Assembly (NCBI GenBank): GCA_963818225.1
Contig: CAWFRO010000006.1
Span: 62,001-126,000, forward strand
Reading direction: 5' to 3'
DNA from: Palsa-504 sp963818225
Lineage (GTDB): Bacteria > Actinomycetota > Actinomycetes > Streptosporangiales > Streptosporangiaceae
Length of the DNA: 64,000 bases
The position numbers were made by a program, and so were the translations under genes. The first letter of the stretch is position 1; the number at the start of each line of letters is the position of its first letter. The notes under the pieces were generated by a model. The model saw nothing but the letters and a program-made list of their open reading frames with translations. It did not search any database and had not been told where the DNA came from. This document shows, one piece after another, positions 17,338 to 25,588 of this stretch.

Positions 17338-18063
17338 CTACGGCGCCAGCCTTTTCGCGCGCCGGGGAGCGGCCGGGACCCATGTCCTCACCCTGATCCT
17401 GCCCAGGATCCACAGCGCCTCCACGCCGTCCCGCCAGGTGATCTTCTTGCCCGCCTCGCGGCTGCGGGCCCGGTAGGTGATTGGCACCTCGAACGGGCGG
17501 ATCCCGCGGGCCAGCAGCTTGCCAGTGATCTCGGCTTCCATGCCGAACCCCTCGGAGCTGATGTTCAGGCTGCGCAGCAGGTCCAGCGGCATGAGCTTGA
17601 AACAGGTCTCCAAGTCGGCGATGTAGGCGTTGAACAGGACGTTCGCGAAGGTGGTCACGCCCTTGTTGCCCATGACGTACCAGAATGAATAGGAGGCGTG
17701 GCTGCCGAAGCCCCGGCTGCCGTACACCACCTCGGCCTCGCCGCTCAGGACCGGCTTGAGCAGTTCGGGGATTTCCTCCGGCTGGTATTCCAGGTCCGCG
17801 TCGAGCGGGACCATGAAATCGCCGGTGGCCGCGGCGACCGCGGTGCGGATCGCGGCGCCCTTGCCGCGGTTCTCCGGGTGCCGGCGCATGACCAGCCGCT
17901 CATCGTGGAAGCGGCCGAGGATCTCGGCGGTCTCGTCGGTGCTGGCGTCATCGACGATCACCACCTCCACCGGGCAGGGAAAGTCCACGTCGAGGACCCG
18001 CTTGACGACCGCCTGCACCGTCCTGGCCTCGTTGTACACCGGCATCAGGATGGAGAGCTTCAC
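17338..18063 (-). CDS. Family 2 glycosyltransferase (polyprenyl-phosphate mannose synthase-like)
   Basis: The 241-residue GT-A protein starts VKLSILMPVYNEARTV, with nucleotide-binding VDDAS (38-41), NRGKGAAIRTAV and the metal-binding DAD (88-90). The downstream segments AGKKITWRDGVEALWILGRIR and MPLDLLRSL are typical of soluble DPM1-like enzymes that charge a polyprenyl phosphate. The GTG at 18063 has gaaag upstream and lies 5 nt after the epimerase stop, so the two are one operon. The frame continues upstream to 18363 only as a shadow. Confidence 0.92.
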   Translation of the reverse strand: MKLSILMPVYNEARTVQAVVKRVLDVDFPCPVEVVIVDDASTDETAEILGRFHDERLVMRRHPENRGKGAAIRTAVAAATGDFMVPLDADLEYQPEEIPELLKPVLSGEAEVVYGSRGFGSHASYSFWYVMGNKGVTTFANVLFNAYIADLETCFKLMPLDLLRSLNISSEGFGMEAEITGKLLARGIRPFEVPITYRARSREAGKKITWRDGVEALWILGRIRVRTWVPAAPRRAKRLAP

Positions 18064-18068
18064 GTCTT

Positions 18069-19007
18069 TCAACTGGCACGCTCGCGGAACCACTCGATCG
18101 TGCGGGCCAGGCCCTGCTCCAGGCCGATCTCCGGTTTCCATCCGAGCACGTCGCGGGCCAGGTCGATCCGCGGCTGCCGGACCATCGGGTCGTCCTGGGG
18201 GCGCGGGATGAAGGTGATCGGCGACTGCGACCCGGTCATGCGCCGGATCGTCTCCGCCAGCTCCAGGACCGACAGCTCGCCGGGATTCCCGATGTTCATC
18301 GGGCCGGGATGCCCGGACCGCAGCAGCCTCAGGAGGCCCTCGACGAGGTCGCTGACGTAGCACACCGACCTGGTCTGGCTGCCGTCGCCGGCCACGGTGA
18401 TCGGCTCGCCGTCCAGCGCCTGGCGGATGAAGGTCGGGATGGCGCGCCCGTCGTTCGGGCGCATCCGCGGACCGTAGGTGTTGAAGATGCGGGCGATCTT
18501 GGTGTTCACCTGATGGTTCTTGTTGTAGGCCACGGTCAGGGCCTCGGAGAAGCGCTTGGCCTCGTCGTAGACGCCGCGCGGGCCGACCGGGTTCACGTTG
18601 CCCCAGTAGTCCTCGTCCTGCGGGTGGACCAGCGGATCGCCGTAGACCTCGGAGGTGGAGGCGAGCAGGAATCGCGCCCCCTTCTCCCGCGCCAGCCCCA
18701 GTGCGTGGATGGTGCCGATCGAGCCGACCTTGAGCGTCTCGATCGGGAGCTCGAGGTAGTCGACCGGGCTCGCCGGGGAGGCGAAATGCAGCACCGCGTC
18801 CACCGGGCCGCCCACGTGCAGGTACTCAGTCACGTCGTAGCGGATGAGCCGGAACCGGGGATTCTCGATCAGGTGGGCCACGTTGGCCGGGGTCCCGGTG
18901 CAGAAGTTATCTACGCATATCACTGAGCAGCCGTCGTCCAGCAGCCGCTCGCAAAGATGCGAGCCGAGGAACCCGGCCCCCCCGGTGATGACGATCGTCT
19001 CGGGCAC
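18069..19007 (-). CDS. UDP-glucuronate decarboxylase-like NAD-dependent epimerase
   Basis: The 312-residue extended SDR has GGAGFLGS (9-16), catalytic Y147-x3-K151 (GVYDEAKR), HFASPASPVDYLELPIETLKVGS, ASTSEVYGDPLVHPQ-E-YWGNVNPVGPRG and NTYGPRM. This set is diagnostic for UDP-xylose synthase/dTDP-glucose-dehydratase relatives. The product would be UDP-xylose or a related nucleotide sugar. The GTG at 19007 is chosen because gggaggtg lies 9 nt before it; two upstream in-frame starts (19031, 19091) lack this. Co-transcribed with the GT2 gene and probably the membrane protein upstream. Confidence 0.9.
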   Translation of the reverse strand: MPETIVITGGAGFLGSHLCERLLDDGCSVICVDNFCTGTPANVAHLIENPRFRLIRYDVTEYLHVGGPVDAVLHFASPASPVDYLELPIETLKVGSIGTIHALGLAREKGARFLLASTSEVYGDPLVHPQDEDYWGNVNPVGPRGVYDEAKRFSEALTVAYNKNHQVNTKIARIFNTYGPRMRPNDGRAIPTFIRQALDGEPITVAGDGSQTRSVCYVSDLVEGLLRLLRSGHPGPMNIGNPGELSVLELAETIRRMTGSQSPITFIPRPQDDPMVRQPRIDLARDVLGWKPEIGLEQGLARTIEWFRERAS

Positions 19008-19053
19008 CAGATCCGCACCTCCCTTCGTCATGTGCAGCCCATAACTTAACGGA

Positions 19054-20886
19054 TCAGGGAAGTGGCGGCGCCAGCCGCCACGCGAGCACATCGCCGACGT
19101 CCACCGTGGCCGGCCCGAACTGCTTGGTCAGGAAGCGCGCGAGGGGCGAGTCCCGGCTGGTGGCGGTGACGATCGCGGCCACCTGCCAGGAAGCAAAATC
19201 CTTGCGGATCTGCGCCTGGGACGGTGCCCGTGTTGTCGGTTGCCCCTGCCACAGGGTAGTGAGGTACTCGGCGGTCCGCAGCCGCTCATATATATAACTG
19301 GTGGCCTTCCCGCCCGGGCCGGGCACGATGAAATCACCTCCGCCGACCATCGAGGTCGGTACGCCGGTCTCGGCCTGCCAGAGCAAGCCGTATTGCAGGT
19401 CGGGGATGACCAGCACGTGGGCGTCGGCCGGGAGCTGGAGCTGGGTGAAGGCGGCCTGCCAGCCGGCCGGGGCGGGCGGGACGGCCTCGACCGGAAGGGG
19501 AAGCGGGACGAGCGGGAGGACGGCCAGCACCACGATCAGGGTCGCGGCGTACGCCCGGACCCGGCGCAGACCGCTCGACCGCGCCTGGCCTCGGGCCCGG
19601 TCCAGCGCGAAGGCCAGCAGGGCCGCTACGGCTCCGTCGGCGAGGATCGAGAACCGGTCGGGCAGCACGTTGGCGCCCACCGGGTTGCCTGCCAGCCAGT
19701 GCCACGGCAAGAGCGCGGCCGGGTAGCGGATCCCGAGGAAGCTCACCGGGACGTTGCCGAGTGAGAACAGCTCCAGCAGCGCGAAGGTCACAGCGGCCAC
19801 GCGGACCCGGTCGTCCCGCCAGAAGGCGATCGCGGCCACGAACGCGACGGCGAGCAGCGGCCAGCCCAGGTACGCCAGGTACTCCGGCGACGGCTCGGGA
19901 TACCTGGCCGCGACCGCCGCGCTGGAGGCGGTGTGGAACGCCAGGGCGCCCGACGGGGTCACGAAGCCGTACAGGTAGCTGTGGAAGTCGATGACCGTCC
20001 ACGGGCTGCCGTGCTCGGACAGCGGGCCGCGGAACTGCACCCACAGCGCGTACCCGCAGGCCACGCCCGCAGCGGCGGCCGCGGTGCCCAGGCCGGCCAG
20101 CATCGCGCCGCCCCGGGCCCTGACGGCCTGGTCCGACGCCCTCGGATGGCTGAGGGCCAGCACCGCCACGATGATCGCGGCGGCCACGGCCGTGTCGGCC
20201 AGCAGCTCTTCCCCGAGGTACACCTGGGCGGCCACCAGCAGGCCGAGCCACAGGCCGGCCCGTACGGCGCTGCCCCTGCCGACGCTGCCCCGGCCGGTGA
20301 GGACCCGCAGCAGCTCATGGATGATCAGCGGCGGCAGCACGGCGAACTGCAGCTGGAAGTGACCGGCGCTGGCGGTGACCAGGGCGGGCGAGAACCCGTA
20401 TACCGCCCCGCCGATGGCCGCCGCGGTGACGCTGGCCCCCCAGCGCCTCAGCACCCAGAACAGGCTGGCCGCGGAGCCGGCGAAGCCCACGGTCAGCAAG
20501 ATGGTCAGGCTGGCCAACGGGCCGGCCAGCAGCGTCACCGGGGCCAGCACGACGCCGGCCAGCAGCATCGACGCGTTCCACATCATGTTGATGCCCTGCG
20601 GCGCGTTCAGCCCGGTTGTCACCAGCGCCGGCAGCCGGCCGTGCGAGACCGCGGTCGCGCTGTACCGCATGAACCAGGCCACGAGGTTGACGTCCCCGGG
20701 ATTGTGGCCCGCCGCGCGCCCGCCCGGATCGGCCCACAGGCGCCAGGTGAGCGCGAAGGAGGCCAGCAGGTACAGGCCCACGACCAGCCATCCGGCCCAG
20801 CTCGCCGCGCGGGGGCTGGGTGCGGGCTCGGGCAGGGCAGACTTCTCCGGAATGGGCTGGCCCTGCTCGCTCGTGACGCTGCTCAC
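19054..20886 (-). CDS. Large multi-pass membrane protein (GT-C-like, glycan module)
   Basis: The 610-residue product has a short cytoplasmic head, about 11-12 transmembrane helices and a C-terminal soluble domain (from about 480, VLVIPDLQYGLLWQAETGVPTSMVGGGDF). The first outer loop GHNPGDVNLVAWFMRYSA is acidic, and LPDRFSILADGAVAALLAFALDR recalls the homologous helix of the 14945 protein. The start is GTG. It lies upstream of epimerase and GT2 on the same strand, so assembly or flipping of a lipid-linked sugar polymer is a reasonable role. Exact family not recognised. Confidence 0.75.
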   Translation of the reverse strand: MSSVTSEQGQPIPEKSALPEPAPSPRAASWAGWLVVGLYLLASFALTWRLWADPGGRAAGHNPGDVNLVAWFMRYSATAVSHGRLPALVTTGLNAPQGINMMWNASMLLAGVVLAPVTLLAGPLASLTILLTVGFAGSAASLFWVLRRWGASVTAAAIGGAVYGFSPALVTASAGHFQLQFAVLPPLIIHELLRVLTGRGSVGRGSAVRAGLWLGLLVAAQVYLGEELLADTAVAAAIIVAVLALSHPRASDQAVRARGGAMLAGLGTAAAAAGVACGYALWVQFRGPLSEHGSPWTVIDFHSYLYGFVTPSGALAFHTASSAAVAARYPEPSPEYLAYLGWPLLAVAFVAAIAFWRDDRVRVAAVTFALLELFSLGNVPVSFLGIRYPAALLPWHWLAGNPVGANVLPDRFSILADGAVAALLAFALDRARGQARSSGLRRVRAYAATLIVVLAVLPLVPLPLPVEAVPPAPAGWQAAFTQLQLPADAHVLVIPDLQYGLLWQAETGVPTSMVGGGDFIVPGPGGKATSYIYERLRTAEYLTTLWQGQPTTRAPSQAQIRKDFASWQVAAIVTATSRDSPLARFLTKQFGPATVDVGDVLAWRLAPPLP

Positions 20887-21080
20887 TGCGCCTAAGCCTA
20901 GGGCGTCCGGCCATCGGGACGGACGAACCTGGCGCAGGTCCCGGACACGGTTCCCTAACGGCCCTCATTTCTGCCGGGCCCCCGTGACCGCCGCTGCCGC
21001 CGGGCCCCAGTGGCCGCCGCTGCCGCCGAACCGCCGTTTCCGCGAGGCGCACTGCCCTCACCCGGTGGAAATACTTTGGT

Positions 21081-21095
21081 GTCAAATGATTTGAC
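21081..21095. promoter_or_regulatory. Palindromic operator upstream of the MarR gene
   Basis: GTCAAATGATTTGAC is a perfect palindrome (7-bp arms around one base). Its half-site GTCAA matches the two operators before the ABC transporter (21738-21781). It lies 46 nt before the MarR start at 21141 and so fits autoregulation. Confidence 0.6.
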
Positions 21096-21140
21096 TTGGA
21101 AATAGCTACGGTGAAGAGTGGCGGGATGCGGGAGGCTGGG

Positions 21141-21728
21141 ATGGCGCCGGGAAACGAAGGGCCGCAGGTAGCCTCAGCCGGGAGCGCGGACGGCGAGCGT
21201 GAGCCCACCGCGTGCGAGCGGGGGCTGGCCGCGGACTACACCTCCGGATGGACCTGGGGAGATCCGGCGGACGGGATCCCCGCGGACGCGCCGCTGCACG
21301 CGCTGCTCCTGGCCGCATCGAGGGTCATGGGCGCCTTCTACGCCGGCACCGTGGTCCAGGCTGGCCTGCGGATCAGCCCGGCCGGGCTGGGGGTGCTCCG
21401 GGTCCTGCTGGCTGACGACGGGCTCAAGTCGAGCGACGTGGCATCCCGCGGCTGGTCGTCACCCGGCACGCTGACCTCCGTGGTCGATACGCTGGTCCGC
21501 GAGGGTTACGTGGAGCGGCGCCGGGATCCCGGGGACCGGCGGGTGGTCCGGCTGTACGTGACCGGCGCGGGCCGCCGGGTCGGCCAGGACTACCTCACGC
21601 AGGCCGGCCCGCGGTGGCGGGCCGCGTTCGACTTCGTGAGCCCGGCCGATGAGCCGGTCATCCGCAAGTTCTTCATCGACATGATTGGCCAGTTCGGCGG
21701 GCTGGCCAGGAAGGAGCGTGGCCGGTGA
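21141..21728 (+). CDS. MarR-family transcriptional regulator
   Basis: The winged-helix protein has LLAASRVMGAFYAGTVVQAGLRISPAGLGVLRVLLADDGLKSSDVA, then SPGTLTSVVDTLVREGYVERRRDPGDRRVVRLYVTGAGRR: recognition helix and the D-x-R-x-x-x-x wing motif of MarR. The ATG at 21141 has gggagg 5 nt upstream; an upstream TTG frame extension (21096) overlaps the operator. It probably represses itself and the drrAB-like genes 55 nt downstream, whose promoter contains matching palindromes. A ligand exported by the transporter is the expected inducer. Confidence 0.9.
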   Translation: MAPGNEGPQVASAGSADGEREPTACERGLAADYTSGWTWGDPADGIPADAPLHALLLAASRVMGAFYAGTVVQAGLRISPAGLGVLRVLLADDGLKSSDVASRGWSSPGTLTSVVDTLVREGYVERRRDPGDRRVVRLYVTGAGRRVGQDYLTQAGPRWRAAFDFVSPADEPVIRKFFIDMIGQFGGLARKERGR

Positions 21729-21737
21729 GGGCGCATT

Positions 21738-21781
21738 GTCAACTAAGGTTGACGGCGGGCCTTTGTCAACGTAAGTTGACA
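21738..21781 (+). promoter_or_regulatory. Promoter with two MarR-type operators, apparently leaderless
   Basis: Operator 1 is GTCAAC-TAAG-GTTGAC (21738-21753). Operator 2 is TGTCAAC-GTAA-GTTGACA (21764-21781). A consensus promoter fits inside them: -35 TTGACG at 21749-21754, 17-nt spacer, -10 TAAGTT at 21772-21777. A start 7 nt later would fall on the A of the ATG at 21784, and there is no ribosome-binding sequence. The operators overlap the -35 and -10 elements, so bound repressor would block polymerase. Confidence 0.75.
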
Positions 21782-21783
21782 TC

Positions 21784-22779
21784 ATGACACCGGGGACGGA
21801 GACATCGGGGACAGGCCGGCCGGGGCCCGCGATACGCACCGAAGGCCTGCGCAAGACCTATAAGTCGTCGCGTGGCGACGTGCCCGCCGTGCGCGGCATC
21901 GACCTGTCGGTCGGCTCTGGCCAGTTTTTCGGGCTGCTCGGGCCGAACGGGGCGGGCAAATCAACCACGATCGGCATGCTGACCACGCTGATCCTGCCTA
22001 CCGGCGGCCGGGCCTGGGTATCCGGCCTGGACGTAGTGGCCGACCCGGTCGGGGTCAAGCGCCGGATCGGGGTGGTGACCCAGAACAATACGCTGGACAT
22101 GCAGCTGACCGTGGCCGAGAATCTGGAGTTCCGCAGCCGGTTCTTCGGCCTGGGGCTGCGCGAGGCATCCCGGCGCGCCGCGCAGCTGCTCGAAGCGTTC
22201 GGCCTTTCGGACCGGCGTAAGGCGATGTCCACCGACCTGTCCGGCGGCCAGGTCAGGCGGCTCCTCATCGCCCGCGCGCTGGTGCACCGGCCGGATGTGC
22301 TGTTCCTCGACGAGCCGACGGCCGGCCTGGACCCGCAGACCCGGGTGAACCTGTGGGACATCCTGCGCGTGCTGCACGACGAGGGGCAGACCATCCTGCT
22401 GACCACGCACTACATGGAGGAAGCCGAAGCGCTGTGCGAGCAGGTCGCGGTCATAGATCACGGCGCCGTGCTTGCCTCGGGCACCGTGCCCGAGCTGAAG
22501 GACGGCGCGGGCGCGGAGACGGTGATCACGGTCAGGTACGAGGACGCGGTCCCCGCCGACCTGGCCGCCCGGGCCGGCCTGGCCGGCCGCCCCGGGGTCA
22601 GCAAGGTGGAATCCGACGACGACTTCGTCCGCGTCTTCACCCGCGAGCCCGAGGGCGTGCTCGGCGAGCTCATCACCGCTGGGTCGGCCGCCGGGCTGAC
22701 CGTCCGTGACGCGTCTCAGCTCAAGCCCAGCCTGGAAACCGTGTTCCTCACCCTGACCGGTAGGGAGTACCGAGAGTAA
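21784..22779 (+). CDS. ABC transporter ATP-binding protein, DrrA-type
   Basis: The 331-residue ATPase has Walker A GPNGAGKST (53-61), Q-loop VTQNN, signature LSGGQ (152-156), Walker B VLFLDEP (172-178) and the switch histidine in TTHYMEEAE (H209). The C-terminal extension (residues 230-331) is typical of daunorubicin-resistance DrrA proteins. Its stop codon shares one base with the permease ATG (TAATG), so the two are coupled. The mRNA appears leaderless. Export of a hydrophobic drug or lipid is likely. Confidence 0.95.
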   Translation: MTPGTETSGTGRPGPAIRTEGLRKTYKSSRGDVPAVRGIDLSVGSGQFFGLLGPNGAGKSTTIGMLTTLILPTGGRAWVSGLDVVADPVGVKRRIGVVTQNNTLDMQLTVAENLEFRSRFFGLGLREASRRAAQLLEAFGLSDRRKAMSTDLSGGQVRRLLIARALVHRPDVLFLDEPTAGLDPQTRVNLWDILRVLHDEGQTILLTTHYMEEAEALCEQVAVIDHGAVLASGTVPELKDGAGAETVITVRYEDAVPADLAARAGLAGRPGVSKVESDDDFVRVFTREPEGVLGELITAGSAAGLTVRDASQLKPSLETVFLTLTGREYRE

Positions 22780-23708
22780 TGACCACGACGACCACCAGCG
22801 CTCCCGCCCGGCCCGCAGAGTCTGCCGGGGTGCCCTCGTCCGCCGAGATCGCGGCGCTGATCGCCGAGGCGCCGGTGCCGCGGCCGACCCTGCTGCGGAC
22901 ATTCAACGCCATGATGGCCCGCGAGTTCCGGGTGCTGCGGCGCAACGCCATCGGCACGTTCACCCGGGCCGTCATGCAGCCCCTGCTGTTTGTCTTCGTC
23001 TTCGCTTACGTGTTCCCGAAGATCGGCGGCGGCTTCAACCTCGGCGGCGGCGCGGCGGCGGGGACCAGCGTCCCCGGCGGCATCAACTTCGCCACCATCC
23101 TCGTCCCCGGGCTGATGGCCTCCATGCTGCTCATGCAGGGCATCATGGCCGTGACGTTCCCGCTGGTCATGGAGTTCTCCTGGCAGCGCACGATCGAGGA
23201 CCGGGCCCTCGCTCCCGTCCCGATCTGGGTCCTGGCCATCCAGAAGATCGCGGCCGGGGCGGTCCAGGCGTTCCTCGGCGCGTGCATTGTGTTTCCGATC
23301 GTGCTGCTGGTGCACGCCCCGGGGCAGGCTCCGCACGTGCACGTGACCAACTGGGCGCTGCTCATCCTCATCCTGGCCGCCTCGTCGCTGCTGACCGCCG
23401 CGCTCGGGCTGCTGCTCGGCACGGTCATGGACCCGCGCAAGATGCAGATGCTGTTCGCGGTGATCCTGCTGCCGGCCACCATGCTCGGCTGCGTCTACTA
23501 CCCCTGGTCGGCGCTGCAACATATCCGCTGGCTGCAGATCGCGGTCCTGATCAACCCGATGGTGTACATGTCCGAGGGCCTGCGCGCCGTGCTCACCCCG
23601 GAACTCGGGCACATGCCCATGTGGGCCGTCCTGCTCGCGCTGCTCGGCGGCACCGTGGTGTTCAGCTACCTGGGCATCCGCACGTTCACCAGCCGGGTCC
23701 TCAACTAG
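22779..23708 (+). CDS. ABC-2 type permease, DrrB-type
   Basis: The 309-residue permease starts with a cytoplasmic head (NAMMAREFRVLRRN) and has six predicted transmembrane helices, including FVFVFAYVFPKIG, ILVPGLMASMLLMQGIMAV and the ABC-2 motif around EFSWQRTIEDRALAPVP. It would form the membrane half of the DrrA-type exporter, two copies of each. It is translationally coupled to the upstream ATPase (1-nt overlap). Confidence 0.93.
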   Translation: MTTTTTSAPARPAESAGVPSSAEIAALIAEAPVPRPTLLRTFNAMMAREFRVLRRNAIGTFTRAVMQPLLFVFVFAYVFPKIGGGFNLGGGAAAGTSVPGGINFATILVPGLMASMLLMQGIMAVTFPLVMEFSWQRTIEDRALAPVPIWVLAIQKIAAGAVQAFLGACIVFPIVLLVHAPGQAPHVHVTNWALLILILAASSLLTAALGLLLGTVMDPRKMQMLFAVILLPATMLGCVYYPWSALQHIRWLQIAVLINPMVYMSEGLRAVLTPELGHMPMWAVLLALLGGTVVFSYLGIRTFTSRVLN

Positions 23709-24128
23709 ACTCCAGACGGTAGCTGAGCTGTCCCGCCGGGAATACGGTTTCGCGGCCCGGTGCTGTTACTCTTATGCATTAAAGCTCGGTGCCTAGGCGC
23801 CGGGCGCGCGAAGCGGAGGACCACCTCCCACCCGGTCGGCCCGGCAGATACCGAGGCAGGCGGGTCTGGCCAGAAGTCCCTGCGACGTTATGCGCGAAAG
23901 CGTGTTCGCCGCTGGTACATGCTGGCACGGCGCATTTTCTGCGGGCTCGCCTACCGGAGGGCCCGCAGGACGGCGTCGTTGTTGTGGTCGCCCCGTGGAG
24001 CGCATCGTCCGCGGGGCTTTGTCGTGTGTGGCCTCCGCCGTTTGCGGCGGCAGCACCGGAAGCACTAAGGGCGAGCGCAAGCCGCCGCCGGAAGCGCCGA
24101 CGACGGGATACCTGCTCAAGGAGGTCAC
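23709..24128 (+). promoter_or_regulatory. infC leader region with attenuator-like hairpins
   Basis: About 420 nt separate the permease from infC with no gene. A strong hairpin lies at 23991-24016 (arms ccccgtgga and tccgcgggg, one G-U pair) followed by ctttgt, like an intrinsic terminator. A second hairpin lies at 24035-24050 (ccgccg-tttg-cggcgg), and gccgccgccgg at about 24081-24091 could pair with its 3' arm instead. infC-rpmI-rplT leaders are regulated by L20 or IF3 in other bacteria; attenuation here is inferred, not shown. Confidence 0.45.
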
Positions 24129-24806
24129 ATCAGCGCCGAAGCGCGTATCAACGAGCGCATCCGTACTCCCGAGGTCCGGCTGGTCGGGCCGAAGGGAGAG
24201 CAGATCGGGATTGTCTCGATCAATGACGCACTCAAGCTAGCCCAGGAGGCCGACCTCGACCTGGTCGAGGTGGCACCTACGGCGCGGCCCCCGGTCGCCA
24301 AGCTCATGGACTACGGCAAGTTCAAGTACGAGGCCGCGGTCAAGGCCCGGGAGTCACGCAAGAACCAGACCCAGACCATCGTCAAGGAGATCAAGCTCCG
24401 GCCGAAGATCGACCCGCACGACTACGGCACCAAGAAGGGCCACGTCGAGCGGTTCCTCAAGGCGGGGGACAAGGTCAAGGTGACGATCATGTTCCGTGGA
24501 CGTGAGCAGTCACGGCCCGAACTGGGCTTCCGCCTGCTGCAGCGCCTCGCCGGAGACGTCGAGGAACTTGGTTTCGTGGAGTCCCAGCCCAAGCAGGACG
24601 GGCGGAACATGGTCATGGTGATCGGCCCGCACAAGAAGAAGAGCGAGACCAAGGCACACGCCGGCCAGTCGCACAGCAGATCTGTGCCCAGCCCGCGCGC
24701 GACAGCTGAGCCCGAGCCCGAGCCCGAGTTGAGCGAGCCCGTGGTGAGCGAGCCCGTATTGAGCGAGCCCGCCGCCGACGGCGCCGCGGTATCAGGTCCG
24801 GCCTAG
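24129..24806 (+). CDS. infC: Translation initiation factor IF-3, rare ATC start
   Basis: The frame reads ISAEARINERIRTPEVRLVGPKGEQIGIVSINDALKLAQEADLDLVEVAPTARPPVAKLMDYGKFKYE, the full IF-3 N-domain, then the C-domain (KIDPHDYGTKKGHVERFLKAGDKVKVTIMFRGREQ). The conserved N-terminus begins at ATC (24129-24131), preceded by aaggaggt (24118-24125). There is no usable ATG/GTG in the right place; a GTG at 24270 would cut off 47 conserved residues. Non-AUG starts of infC are known to allow IF-3 to control its own synthesis. About 45 acidic residues with SEP repeats extend the C-terminus. Confidence 0.95.
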   Translation: MSAEARINERIRTPEVRLVGPKGEQIGIVSINDALKLAQEADLDLVEVAPTARPPVAKLMDYGKFKYEAAVKARESRKNQTQTIVKEIKLRPKIDPHDYGTKKGHVERFLKAGDKVKVTIMFRGREQSRPELGFRLLQRLAGDVEELGFVESQPKQDGRNMVMVIGPHKKKSETKAHAGQSHSRSVPSPRATAEPEPEPELSEPVVSEPVLSEPAADGAAVSGPA

Positions 24807-24977
24807 TCGGTAACAGCGCCCAGCCGGACTCATCCCCGGCGCTAGGCCCTGCGGGGCTCGTGCCGGGGACGGTAACTGCTGCGTGTCTCGGCAGACCGCG
24901 GTAAACGCCGCGGCACCGAACTTAACGAACGATGAACTTAACGGACGATGAACAAACGGACGGAGACGACGGCGACC

Positions 24978-25172
24978 ATGCCGAAGATGAAGACCCACAG
25001 CGGCACCGCGAAGCGGTTCCGGCTGACCGGCACCGGCAAGGTAATGCGCCGCCGCGCCAACCGAGGCCACCTGTTCGAGCACAAGTCGTCCCGCCTGACG
25101 CGGCGGCTTAGCGGGGAAGTAGCGGTCGCGCCGAGCGACCGCAAGGAGATCAAGAAGCTGCTGGGCAAGTAG
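24978..25172 (+). CDS. rpmI: 50S ribosomal protein L35
   Basis: The 64-residue protein MPKMKTHSGTAKRFRLTGTGKV...HLFEHKSSRLTRRLSGEVAVAPSDRKEIKKLLGK is a full-length L35. ATG at 24978 matches the universal MPK(M/Q)KTH start; the upstream ATG at 24948 is in frame but would add ten atypical residues. It lies in the conserved order infC-rpmI-rplT. Confidence 0.97.
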   Translation: MPKMKTHSGTAKRFRLTGTGKVMRRRANRGHLFEHKSSRLTRRLSGEVAVAPSDRKEIKKLLGK

Positions 25173-25198
25173 CCCGGCCCGGCGAGGGAGACAGAACA

Positions 25199-25588
25199 AT
25201 GGCACGCGTGAAGCGGGCGACCAACGCCCACAAGAAGCGCAAGGTTGTCCTCGAACGGGCCAGCGGCTACCGGGGGCAGCGGTCACGGCTGTACCGCAAG
25301 GCCAAGGAGCAGGTCCTCCACTCGATGACCTACGCCTACCGCGACCGCAAGGACCGCAAGGGCAACTTCCGGCGGCTGTGGATCCAGCGGATCAACGCCG
25401 CGGCCCGCGCCAACGGCATCACCTACAACCGGTTCATTCAGGGGCTCCGGGTGGCCGGGGTCGAGGTCGACCGGCGGATGCTCGCCGAGCTGGCCGTCGC
25501 GGACGAGCCGGCCTTCGCGGCCCTGGTCGAGGTGGCCAAGAAGGCCCTTCCCGACGCATCAGGCTCTGCGGGTTCCGCGGCCGCCTAA
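25199..25588 (+). CDS. rplT: 50S ribosomal protein L20
   Basis: The 129-residue protein ARVKRATNAHKKRKVVLERASGYRGQRSRLYRKAKEQVLHSMTYAYRDRKDRKGNFRRLWIQRINAAARANGITYNRFIQGL is a complete L20 that binds 23S rRNA early in 50S assembly. agggagac precedes the ATG by 7 nt. Its stop codon is directly followed by the GTG of the methyltransferase gene. Confidence 0.97.
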   Translation: MARVKRATNAHKKRKVVLERASGYRGQRSRLYRKAKEQVLHSMTYAYRDRKDRKGNFRRLWIQRINAAARANGITYNRFIQGLRVAGVEVDRRMLAELAVADEPAFAALVEVAKKALPDASGSAGSAAA

